From Streptomyces sp. NBC_01275 (lineage in GTDB: Bacteria > Actinomycetota > Actinomycetes > Streptomycetales > Streptomycetaceae): a stretch of DNA of 64,000 bases. The stretch covers positions 1,178,001 to 1,242,000 of the forward strand of contig NZ_JAPEOZ010000001.1 of the NCBI RefSeq assembly GCF_026340655.1, read 5' to 3'. Position numbers and translations under genes: made by a program. The notes below the pieces were generated by a model. That model was given only the letters and a program-made list of their open reading frames with translations, searched no databases and was not told the origin of the DNA. This document shows, one piece after another, positions 56,727 through 64,000 of the stretch; the stretch's first letter is position 1; each line of letters begins with the position of its first letter.

Positions 56727-58262
56727 CTACGAGCTGGCGGTCGGCTCGTATTTCGAGACGAGCATCCGCTTGAGAACTTTTCCGCTGGTTCCCATCGGGA
56801 GAGCGTCGGTGAACTCGACTCGACGAGGGTATTTATATGCGGCGATCCGCTGCCTGCCCCATTCGATGATCTCTTCATCCGATCCAGAGGTGACGTCCTC
56901 CGGCCGGGCAGGCACAACAATCGCCCAGACCTCCTCACCGAGCTCAAGGTGCGGAACACCGATAACCGCCACCTGTGCCACGGCCGGATGCCCGACGAGG
57001 ATCTCCTCGATTTCGCGCGGATAGACGTTGTAGCCGCCACGCAGAATCAAGTCCTTCTTACGGCCCACGACCGAAAGGTAGCCGTCGCCGTCCAGCCTGC
57101 CGAGATCGCCGGTAAGGAACCAGCCGTCGATCAAAACCTCAGCGGTGATATCCGGGCGACCGAGATATCCCGCCATGACGTTCGGACCGCGCACCACGAT
57201 CTCGCCCACCTCACCGACGGGCAGGAGATCGATCCTGTCGGCATTCGGCCGAGCTATACCGACAGCAATGCCAGTGATCGGCACACCGACTGTTCCGGGT
57301 CGAAAAGTCAGGCCGGGATAGTGATAGGCAACGCTGCAGGAGGTCTCGGTCATCCCGTAGCCCTCGTACACAGGACATCCGAACGCGCTTCGGACATCCT
57401 CGAGGGTCTTGACCGGAAGCGCCGATCCCCCGCTGTACACGCGGTCGAGCCGAGGAACCTGCTCTCCCTGGGCCACCGCGTCGAGCAACTTGAAATACAT
57501 GGTCGGCACGCCCATGAAAACCGTGCACCCGTGTTTCGTCATCAGCGCGAGAGCCTCCCGCCCGGAGAACCTCGGCATCATGACGATGGATATACCGGCG
57601 CGGAAGCCAGTCAGCATGCCGCAAATCTGACCGAAGCCGTGCGACAGCGGCAAACACCCGAGCAATACGTCGTCACTCCGGAACGCGTACGGAGTGGTGA
57701 CCATCCTCTCGACGTTGTACAGAATATTCCGGTGGGTGAGCATCACCCCTTTCGGCTCACCCGTCGTACCGGACGTGTAGAACACGACCGCGACATCGTC
57801 GGGTTCTCGCACCGCGGAATCGTCGATCGGCACTGTGTCCTGTGCCGCGTTCTCCAGGTCGACAGTGCCCGCGGGGCCCGGGCCGACGGTGAGGAGCACC
57901 GTGCCGAGCGGCGCCGCCGCCTCTCTCGCCTGGGCGAGCAAGGAGGCGGCGCACACCAGAAAACGGGCGTCGGCATCGGTCAGTACGTGATCGATCTCCG
58001 ACGCGGTCGACATGACGTTCAGCGGGATCGCGACGGCGCCGGCCGCCAGCACGCCGAAGTACACAGCGGGAAACTGCGGGGTGTCGACCAGGAGCATGGC
58101 GACCCGGTCTCCTGGCCGTACCCCGTTGGCTCGCAGCACGGAGGCGTAGCGACGTGCCTGTTCCCACAGCCACCCGTAGGTGAAATGCTCGGACTCGTAG
58201 ATCACGGCGGAGTGGTCGGGTCGCTGCGCCGCCGTGTCGGCCAGCACGCCGGCAACTGACAT
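56727..58262 (-). CDS. Acyl-CoA ligase (ANL superfamily) of the C5N gene set
   Basis: This 511-residue adenylating enzyme has A3 motif YTSGTTGEPKGVML (about residue 160), A5 EGYGMTET, A7 TGDLGRLD, A8 GRKKDLILRGGYNVYPREIE and a catalytic lysine in GTSGKVLKR near the end. In C5N pathways such a ligase activates 5-aminolevulinate as its CoA ester, which then cyclises to 2-amino-3-hydroxycyclopent-2-enone. The homology itself does not exclude a fatty or polyene acid substrate. I chose ATG 58262 because it starts 2 bp after the ALA synthase stop; the longer reading begins inside that gene. Confidence 0.88.
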   Translation of the reverse strand: MSVAGVLADTAAQRPDHSAVIYESEHFTYGWLWEQARRYASVLRANGVRPGDRVAMLLVDTPQFPAVYFGVLAAGAVAIPLNVMSTASEIDHVLTDADARFLVCAASLLAQAREAAAPLGTVLLTVGPGPAGTVDLENAAQDTVPIDDSAVREPDDVAVVFYTSGTTGEPKGVMLTHRNILYNVERMVTTPYAFRSDDVLLGCLPLSHGFGQICGMLTGFRAGISIVMMPRFSGREALALMTKHGCTVFMGVPTMYFKLLDAVAQGEQVPRLDRVYSGGSALPVKTLEDVRSAFGCPVYEGYGMTETSCSVAYHYPGLTFRPGTVGVPITGIAVGIARPNADRIDLLPVGEVGEIVVRGPNVMAGYLGRPDITAEVLIDGWFLTGDLGRLDGDGYLSVVGRKKDLILRGGYNVYPREIEEILVGHPAVAQVAVIGVPHLELGEEVWAIVVPARPEDVTSGSDEEIIEWGRQRIAAYKYPRRVEFTDALPMGTSGKVLKRMLVSKYEPTASS

Positions 58263-58264
58263 GG

Positions 58265-59554
58265 TCACTGCGGCGGCAGTCCGTCTTTCGCGGCGGTGAG
58301 AGCGCCGCCGCCACGGAGCCCGGACGTGATCCAGTCCCGGGCACTCGCGGTCGGGATGTTCAATTCCTTCCAGATTCCATGAAGGGCGTGGGCGAATTCC
58401 TCGACATCGTTCTGATCGTGCACGGCAGACGGAGCGATGCGCAGGATCTCCTCGCCCGCGGGCACACTGGGGGCATTGATGGACTGGGCGTAGATCCCGT
58501 GCCGCTCGAACATCAGCTGGGACGCCCGCTTGCACATATCGTCATCACCGACGAAGGCCGCAACGATATGGGAGTCCGTCGAAATGAACGGGATATCGGC
58601 CGCGATCAGAAGACTGTGCAGAAGCCGCGCATTCTCCGAGAGGAGCTTTCGCTCGACATCGGAGGACCGCAGGTACTGAACCGACGCCAGCGCACCGGCC
58701 GCGACCGCCGGCGGCAGCGAGGTGGTGAAGACGAACGAGCGCGCGTAGGTCCGCACCGCGTCCACGAGGGCCGCCGGTCCCGCAATGTAGCCGCCGACCG
58801 TTCCGTAACCCTTTGCCAAGGTACCCATCACGACCGTGAACCGATCGGCTATGCCTTCCCGCGCGGCGATGCCGGCGCCCTGCGGGCCGTACATGCCGAC
58901 CGCGTGGACCTCGTCGATGAAGGTCGTGGCACCGTATTTGTCCGCAATGTCGGCAATCTCGGCGAGCGGCGCAACATTGCCCGACATGGAATAGACCGTT
59001 TCCACGACGATAAGCTTCGGGCAGTCGGCGGGAGCGGCCGCGATCAATTCTTCCAGGTGGGCGACGTCGTTATGCCTGAAGACGTGCTTCTTCGCACCGC
59101 TGTGCCGGAGACCGTCGATGATCGAGGCGTGGTTCTTCGCATCGGAAAATACGACGGTATCTTTCGGCAGCCCCGCCAGCACGGTGAGAGATCCCTCGTT
59201 GGCCGTGTATCCCGATGTGAAAAGGAGAGCGGCTTCCTTGCCGTGCAGATCCGCCAGCTCATTTTCGAGAAGGACGTGATGATGGTTGGTTCCACCGATA
59301 TTCCGGGAACCTCCGGAGCCTACGCCATGGGTATCTATCGCGGCTTGCACGGCAGCGATGACCTGGCGATTCTGACCCATTCCCAGATAGTCGTTGCTGC
59401 ACCAGACACTTACTTCCGAATCCACCCCATCGCGCCGCGCAGTGGCCATGGGGTAATTACCGGAAATACGGCCGATCTCCAGGAAATCGCGCTTGCTTTC
59501 AGCGAGATCGTCAGCGGTTTCCCCACTCAGGTATGATGCCAGGTGAACGTTCAT
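58265..59554 (-). CDS. 5-aminolevulinate synthase (C5N pathway type)
   Basis: This 429-residue PLP enzyme of the alpha-oxoamine synthase family condenses glycine and succinyl-CoA to 5-aminolevulinate. The motifs are CSNDYLGMG (about 51), [11 protein letters not shown] (about 79), [11 protein letters not shown] (about 214) and the PLP lysine K248 in GTLAKGYG. Streptomycetes make heme from glutamyl-tRNA, so an ALA synthase here points to secondary metabolism, as in asukamycin, moenomycin, bafilomycin and annimycin-type clusters. It lies 55 bp after the amide synthetase gene and 2 bp before the acyl-CoA ligase gene. Confidence 0.94.
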   Translation of the reverse strand: MNVHLASYLSGETADDLAESKRDFLEIGRISGNYPMATARRDGVDSEVSVWCSNDYLGMGQNRQVIAAVQAAIDTHGVGSGGSRNIGGTNHHHVLLENELADLHGKEAALLFTSGYTANEGSLTVLAGLPKDTVVFSDAKNHASIIDGLRHSGAKKHVFRHNDVAHLEELIAAAPADCPKLIVVETVYSMSGNVAPLAEIADIADKYGATTFIDEVHAVGMYGPQGAGIAAREGIADRFTVVMGTLAKGYGTVGGYIAGPAALVDAVRTYARSFVFTTSLPPAVAAGALASVQYLRSSDVERKLLSENARLLHSLLIAADIPFISTDSHIVAAFVGDDDMCKRASQLMFERHGIYAQSINAPSVPAGEEILRIAPSAVHDQNDVEEFAHALHGIWKELNIPTASARDWITSGLRGGGALTAAKDGLPPQ

Positions 59555-59609
59555 TCACTCGCCTTCTCGACGTAGCGGTTGGATTGACCTGCGAACCGAA
59601 AGGTCTGCG

Positions 59610-61193
59610 CTAGGAATATTGCGATTTCAGGAGCACCTTGTCGGGCTTGCCGTTGCTATTCATCGGCAGAGTGCTCAAGATGTGTATCTTCTCGGGCACG
59701 TGAATCTGGGACAGCGCCTCAGCAATTCTCGCGCGGATATCTTCTACTTCGACCACCTCAGCCGGATCGCATTCGATTGCGGCGTGGATATGCTCGCTTC
59801 CATCCTCGTCTCGCACGCCGTAGACGGCGGCGTGCCGGACACCTGGGTGGGAAAGAATTTCCGCCTCGAGAACTATTGGATGAACCTTGACGCCACCGAC
59901 CTTGATGACGTGGGCCACCCGACCCAAGAGAGTCAAATAGCCTCGCTCGTCGAGAGAGCCGATATCTCCGGTGAAATACCAGCCGTCACGAAGAACTCGT
60001 GCAGTCAATTCCGGATCGCCGTTATAGCCGTCCATCATCTGAGGCGAGCGGACGCGGACCTCGCCGATTTCCCCCGCCGCCAACTGCGCACCCGAATCCG
60101 AGTTGCAGACGACGACCTCCACCTCAGGGAAGGGTTGCCCGACGGTGGCCGCGAGATCCGGGTCGCCATGCTCGGGAGGTGTCAGGATCGTGATCCGACC
60201 GCTCTCACTCGTGGCATACCCCTGCGCCAGAACAGGGCCGAAAAGCCGAAAAGCCTGTGCAATTCTAGCGGGCGCCGCGGGGCTGCCGCCGTAGACAATC
60301 CGCTTCAGCGAAGACAGGCCCGCGGATTCCACAGCGTCACTGTCGCGGATTCCTCGCTCGAGCAGATGGTCGATGAGTTGGAACACGTGATTTGTCGCCA
60401 TGAACGTCCACGAGACCTCCTTCTCCACGGAGACGGTGTCCACGAATTTCTCGGCATCGAAGCTCTCATGGAGATAGAGCGCTCCGCTCAAGGCGAAGAC
60501 TGCGTCTGCCATCGCGGCAACGCCATGGCTCAGAGGGGTCGACACCAGGATCGACGCACAGTCGTATTCACGACCAACCTCCATCCATGCACGCATGGTG
60601 GCTTCCCACGCGCGGCCCGCCAACCGGATGCCTTTGGGCCGTCCCGTGCTGCCACTCGTGAAGCCGATGAAGGCCAGCGCATCCGGCTCCCATGACACGG
60701 CGTCCGGGGTATCGGCAAAATCGACCCGGCCGACCTCATTGCGTTCCCCATGTTGACGTCGCGTTACAGGGATCCCACTACCATCAGCGAGCTCTGTCGC
60801 GCGCTCCGAACTTTCGGCATCGGCATAGACGGTCACGGCTTCGGTCTCGCGCAAGATTTGGATCTGGTGATCCAACGGAAGGACCGTTGTCCTGGTACCA
60901 GGATTAGTGGTTCGCACATAGCACACGGCACCGCCGAGCAGATGTGTCGCGTACCGCACGGTGAGCATCTCAGGGCTGTTGGGTGCGACCAGAATCGCTA
61001 CTACATCCCCCTTGCCCACTCCGCGGTTGCGCAGCGCAAGAAACGTCTCAGTCACGGACCGAATCAGGTCACTACCGGAGAAGGCTTCGCCTCGCCAATG
61101 AACGACATCTCGATCGGGCGCGGCTGCGAACAGCGAGAGGATCTCCGAGACATAACTTTGACTTGCACTCCACCAATGCTGGGGCAGGCTCAT
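59610..61193 (-). CDS. ANL-superfamily amide synthetase/acyl ligase of the C5N gene set
   Basis: This 527-residue adenylating enzyme has A3 FTSGSTGRPKGIRL near residue 188, A5 QGYATSESG, A7 TGDIGSLDERG, A8 VIKVGGVKVHPIVLEAEI and the A10 lysine in NSNGKPDK near the C terminus. It is clearly diverged from the other ligase of the cluster. By analogy with C5N pathways, one of the two enzymes forms ALA-CoA and the other adenylates the polyene acid and joins it to the aminocyclopentenone nitrogen. Position and divergence favour this one as the amide-forming enzyme, but the assignment is an inference. A GGAAGG RBS precedes the ATG at 61193. It is the first gene of the minus-strand biosynthetic run. 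Confidence 0.85.
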   Translation of the reverse strand: MSLPQHWWSASQSYVSEILSLFAAAPDRDVVHWRGEAFSGSDLIRSVTETFLALRNRGVGKGDVVAILVAPNSPEMLTVRYATHLLGGAVCYVRTTNPGTRTTVLPLDHQIQILRETEAVTVYADAESSERATELADGSGIPVTRRQHGERNEVGRVDFADTPDAVSWEPDALAFIGFTSGSTGRPKGIRLAGRAWEATMRAWMEVGREYDCASILVSTPLSHGVAAMADAVFALSGALYLHESFDAEKFVDTVSVEKEVSWTFMATNHVFQLIDHLLERGIRDSDAVESAGLSSLKRIVYGGSPAAPARIAQAFRLFGPVLAQGYATSESGRITILTPPEHGDPDLAATVGQPFPEVEVVVCNSDSGAQLAAGEIGEVRVRSPQMMDGYNGDPELTARVLRDGWYFTGDIGSLDERGYLTLLGRVAHVIKVGGVKVHPIVLEAEILSHPGVRHAAVYGVRDEDGSEHIHAAIECDPAEVVEVEDIRARIAEALSQIHVPEKIHILSTLPMNSNGKPDKVLLKSQYS

Positions 61194-61265
61194 GGGACCT
61201 TCCTTTTATTTCGCCAATAGCGATGTCATCCGATTGGGCGGTTCAATCTTCGCCATGCAATTGAA

Positions 61266-61293
61266 GTAGGCGGTAGATCGTTCGACCGCCTAC
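61266..61293. promoter_or_regulatory. Inverted repeat upstream of the biosynthetic operon
   Basis: GTAGGCGGT (61266-61274) and ACCGCCTAC (61285-61293) form a perfect 9-bp inverted repeat with a 10-bp spacer, 73-100 bp before the first biosynthetic start codon. The size fits a dimeric repressor or activator site. It does not match the GGTCGGACC sites upstream of the LuxR regulator. Confidence 0.45.
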
Positions 61294-61469
61294 AACGGAG
61301 TGCCGGAAGGCGCCCCGATCCGGGTAGCCGTTCGGCGCACGCGCCGTACGGCCACCCGGGGCGTCGGCGTTCTCGATTTGGGGGAATGACCTGCGGTTTG
61401 GTGTGAGCGACGCCGTTGAGGCGGATGTGGAGCGGGCACAGCGGCCCTCGAGATGACGGCGTCGCCTAC

Positions 61470-61920
61470 GACCCACATGCCGGAGGATCTCGGAAACTGT
61501 GGCGAGGCCTCACGAACGACCTGCCCCACACAGTCCGGCAACTGCGCCCCGTCCTGGTCTGTCTGGCCGGCGCCGACCGCGCCGACGCGGTTTCCGAGGC
61601 CCTGGTCGAGGCCACGAACGAGGAGGACCAGAAAGCGGTCATCGGCGCTGGTGGGCGAGGTCTCCGCACGCGCCTGGCTGGAGCGCCGATACGCCGAGGT
61701 CCGCCGGGTCTCGGGCTACGCCGCGGTCCTCGACGAGAACGCGGCAGCGTCCGACGGCCACGGCCACGGCCACGGCCGCGACTTCGAGGTCGCCTGCCGC
61801 GGCACCACACACCTATACGAGGTGAAGGCGACCAGCGAGTCCGACACGGAGCGGATGGACGCCCCGATACCTTGGTGGACCATCAAGGTTCGGCATTCAC
61901 ACAGGTCAAAGCATCGGTGA
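61470..61920 (+). pseudogene. DUF3883-like protein fragment, frameshifted, at the right edge of the island
   Basis: One frame reads LWRGLTNDLPHTVRQLRPVL and ends in ...EALVEATNEEDQKAVIGA. Near 61650 the match moves to another frame with GEVSARAWLERRYAEV, a Gly/His-rich insert, then DFEVACRGTTHLYEVKAT. The last part resembles the nuclease-like DUF3883 domain (D...V...G....YEVKAT) found at the ends of large ATPase proteins. It then runs into unrelated sequence and a stop. Both ends are missing. The remaining sequence up to 62018 holds no gene that I can support. Confidence 0.5.
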
Positions 61921-62018
61921 TGCTGGTTGCCGAGCGTTGCAGCATCGTTGGCCGGTGTTAAGGACGTTGCCGCGGCCCTGGTGCGCGGGGTGGCGGCCGG
62001 GCAGGCTAGTTTGCTCGG

Positions 62019-62459
62019 ATGAGTCTCCTTGATGATGTGGCCGAGCGCGACGGCTGGCGTTGCTGGGTATGTGACGAAGCGGTCGACCCCGACGAGTCGG
62101 TGAACGACCCGCGGGGGCCCAGCGTCGACAGCCGGACTGCCGACCGGAAGGCCAAGGTCGCCGAGCGGCTCGCGCACCGCGGATGCAACACCCGCAAGGG
62201 TGCGGTCAAGGTGCTCATCGCCTGGCCGGACCGCCTGTACGTGGTCGAACCCGCGCCGCTGATCACCGTTGCCGGGAGGCTGGAGCGCAAGGGGGGCCGC
62301 GAGGTGGTGGGCCGTTGTCCGACCAGGCGGGACGCCCAAGAGGCGGCGGATTGGCTGGTGGACCGGTTCTCCCGACTCGTACCGGGGCTGCCGGTGACCG
62401 CCGACATCGAGCCGGGCGGCGGCCAGTTCCTCATCACCCTGGCCACCCGCCGCCGCTGA
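62019..62459 (+). CDS. Conserved hypothetical protein with HNH-like Cys/His motif
   Basis: This 146-residue protein has WRCWVCDEAVDP (about residues 14-25) and AHRGCNTRKGAV (about 54-65). This spacing of CxxC and HRxCNxxKG recalls a small HNH-nuclease-like zinc site without the full catalytic motif. The second half is a compact alpha/beta stretch of unknown fold. Such genes are often next to purB in Streptomyces. TAGTTT (62007-62012) lies 6 bp before the ATG, with no RBS, which points to a leaderless transcript. Confidence 0.75.
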   Translation: MSLLDDVAERDGWRCWVCDEAVDPDESVNDPRGPSVDSRTADRKAKVAERLAHRGCNTRKGAVKVLIAWPDRLYVVEPAPLITVAGRLERKGGREVVGRCPTRRDAQEAADWLVDRFSRLVPGLPVTADIEPGGGQFLITLATRRR

Positions 62460-62503
62460 CCAGGGACCACCAGCGCAAACTCGCGCGACCAAGGGCCCCT
62501 GAC

Positions 62504-62519
62504 CTGTAGGTTCCTACAG
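62504..62519. promoter_or_regulatory. Inverted repeat and likely promoter upstream of purB
   Basis: CTGTAGG-TT-CCTACAG (62504-62519) lies 49 bp before the purB start and could be an operator or a short terminator for the upstream gene. TAAACT at 62555-62560 is a likely -10, about 8 bp before the GTG start, again suggesting a leaderless or very short leader. Confidence 0.45.
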
Positions 62520-62568
62520 CACGTGGACGGTTCGGAACCTGTATGGACGCCCGGTAAACTCCGGACAC

Positions 62569-64000
62569 GTGACTTCTGCGCCCGCCAAGCCCCGCATCCC
62601 GAACGTCCTCGCCGGACGCTACGCCTCCACCGAGCTCGCCACGCTCTGGTCCCCCGAACAGAAGGTGAAGCTGGAGCGTCAGCTCTGGCTCGCCGTGCTG
62701 AAGGCCCAGAAGGACCTCGGGATCGAGGTGCCGGACGCGGCGATCGCCGACTACGAACGCGTCCTCGACACCGTCGACCTGGCCTCCATCGCCGAGCGCG
62801 AGAAGGTCACGCGGCACGACGTGAAGGCGCGGATCGAGGAGTTCAACGACCTCGCCGGGCACGAGCAGGTCCACAAGGGCATGACGTCCCGCGACCTGAC
62901 GGAGAACGTCGAGCAGCTCCAGATCCGGCTCTCGCTGGAGCTCGTCCGCGACCGTACGGTGGCCGTGCTGGCGCGGCTGGCCAAGCTGGCGGCCGAGTAC
63001 GGCGAGCTGGTCATGGCCGGCCGCTCGCACAACGTGGCCGCGCAGGCCACCACCCTCGGCAAGCGGTTCGCCACCGCCGCCGACGAGCTGCTCGTGGCGT
63101 ACGGCCGGATCGAGGAGCTGCTCGGCCGCTACCCGCTGCGCGGCATCAAGGGCCCGGTCGGCACCGCGCAGGACATGCTGGACCTGCTGGGCGGCGACGC
63201 CGCGAAGCTGGCCGAGCTGGAGGACCGGATCGCCGGTCACCTCGGCTTCTCGCAGGCGTTCACCTCCGTCGGCCAGGTCTACCCGCGGTCGCTGGACTAC
63301 GAGGTCGTCACCGCGCTGGTGCAGCTGGCGGCGGCCCCCTCCTCGCTGGCGAAGACGATCCGGCTGATGGCCGGGCACGAGCTGGTGACCGAGGGCTTCA
63401 AGCCGGGCCAGGTCGGTTCCTCGGCGATGCCGCACAAGATGAACACCCGCTCCTGCGAGCGCGTCAACGGCCTGATGGTCATCCTGCGCGGCTACGCGTC
63501 GATGACCGGCGAGCTGGCGGGCGACCAGTGGAACGAGGGCGACGTGTCCTGCTCGGTGGTGCGCCGGGTCGCACTGCCGGACGCGTTCTTCGCGCTCGAC
63601 GGTCTGCTGGAGACGTTCCTGACGGTGCTCGACGAGTTCGGCGCGTTCCCGGCGGTCGTCGCCCGCGAGCTGGACCGCTACCTGCCGTTCCTCGCCACCA
63701 CCAAGGTGCTGATGGGCGCGGTGCGCGCGGGCGTGGGCCGGGAGGTCGCGCACGAGGCGATCAAGGAGAACGCCGTCGCCAGCGCCCTGGCCATGCGGGA
63801 GCAGGGCGCGGAGCGCAACGAGCTGCTCGACAAGCTGGCCGCCGACGAGCGCCTCCCGCTCGACCGCGCCCAGCTGGACGCGCTGATGGCCGACAAGCTG
63901 TCCTTCACGGGCGCGGCGGCCGCGCAGGTCGCCACGGTCGTCGGCCGGGTCGAGGAGATCGTGAAGCAGCGCCCGGAGGCGGCCGGCTACACCCCCGGAG
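62569..64000 (+). CDS. purB: Adenylosuccinate lyase (3' end outside window)
   Basis: This enzyme performs two steps of purine synthesis: cleavage of SAICAR to AICAR and of adenylosuccinate to AMP. The visible 477 residues start at GTG 62569 (MTSAPAKPRIPNV). HDVKARIEEF lies near 85, TSRDLTENVE near 107 and the fumarase/aspartase-superfamily signature SSAMPHKMNT near 285. The usual Streptomyces length is about 480, so only a few residues are cut off by the window edge. Together with the upstream hypothetical gene it marks return to core chromosome. Confidence 0.95.
   Translation, partial: MTSAPAKPRIPNVLAGRYASTELATLWSPEQKVKLERQLWLAVLKAQKDLGIEVPDAAIADYERVLDTVDLASIAEREKVTRHDVKARIEEFNDLAGHEQVHKGMTSRDLTENVEQLQIRLSLELVRDRTVAVLARLAKLAAEYGELVMAGRSHNVAAQATTLGKRFATAADELLVAYGRIEELLGRYPLRGIKGPVGTAQDMLDLLGGDAAKLAELEDRIAGHLGFSQAFTSVGQVYPRSLDYEVVTALVQLAAAPSSLAKTIRLMAGHELVTEGFKPGQVGSSAMPHKMNTRSCERVNGLMVILRGYASMTGELAGDQWNEGDVSCSVVRRVALPDAFFALDGLLETFLTVLDEFGAFPAVVARELDRYLPFLATTKVLMGAVRAGVGREVAHEAIKENAVASALAMREQGAERNELLDKLAADERLPLDRAQLDALMADKLSFTGAAAAQVATVVGRVEEIVKQRPEAAGYTPG

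Noticed and set aside
1..64000. CRISPR array
   Set aside because: The tandem repeats present have 9-, 13- or 15-bp units without spacers and are coding or simple repeats, and there are no cas genes.

Overview
This window looks like a Streptomyces chromosome. It has very high GC, a DUF5753/DUF397 regulator pair with an RsbW-like ATPase, a bioF-bioBAD locus, TTA codons confined to regulators, and purB next to a conserved hypothetical gene. One contiguous block (about 19.24-61.95 kb) sits inside this ordinary core sequence. It carries a modular polyketide gene cluster, is edged by broken genes and transposase remnants, and behaves like an acquired island.

Left flank (1-18.6 kb). It starts with the tail of an NlpC/P60 hydrolase. 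Then come a divergent RsbW-like ATPase and an XRE-DUF397 pair, bioF divergent from bioB-bioA-bioD, a large LuxR-type regulator without a visible P-loop, and a secreted lipase. A degenerate Fic/RHH toxin-antitoxin pair, a MacB-like ABC exporter, a GNAT acetyltransferase, two CNNM/CBS membrane proteins and an SGNH hydrolase follow. The last gene before the island is a frameshifted DnaB-N-terminal-like remnant.

Island (19.2-61.9 kb). The left part has a DHA2-type MFS exporter with a near-consensus promoter, a HelR-type RNA polymerase-recycling ATPase, scraps of IS5-, IS21-, IS3- and IS110-type transposases, and a LuxR-type regulator with one TTA codon. The rest is a run of minus-strand biosynthetic genes. 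In transcription order these are an amide synthetase/acyl ligase, a 5-aminolevulinate synthase, an acyl-CoA ligase, a 6189-residue PKS and a 3826-residue PKS. The PKS line is KSQ-AT(methylmalonyl)-ACP followed by five KS-AT-DH-KR-ACP modules (malonyl, methylmalonyl, malonyl, malonyl, malonyl) and a terminal thioesterase. By colinearity this gives an 8-methyl-trideca-2,4,6,8,10-pentaenoic acid. ALA synthase plus two adenylating enzymes is the standard gene set for a C5N unit (2-amino-3-hydroxycyclopent-2-enone). The predicted product is therefore the pentaenoyl amide of C5N, C19H23NO3, of the annimycin type.

Right flank (61.5-64 kb). A frameshifted DUF3883-like remnant marks the edge. A small conserved Cys/His protein and purB follow, and purB runs off the window.

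Likely working model: the single TTA codon in the cluster's LuxR-type regulator makes expression depend on bldA. The MFS protein would export the polyene. HelR may protect RNA polymerase, but its link to this product is open. A strong 17-bp hairpin separates the C5N genes from the PKS genes.
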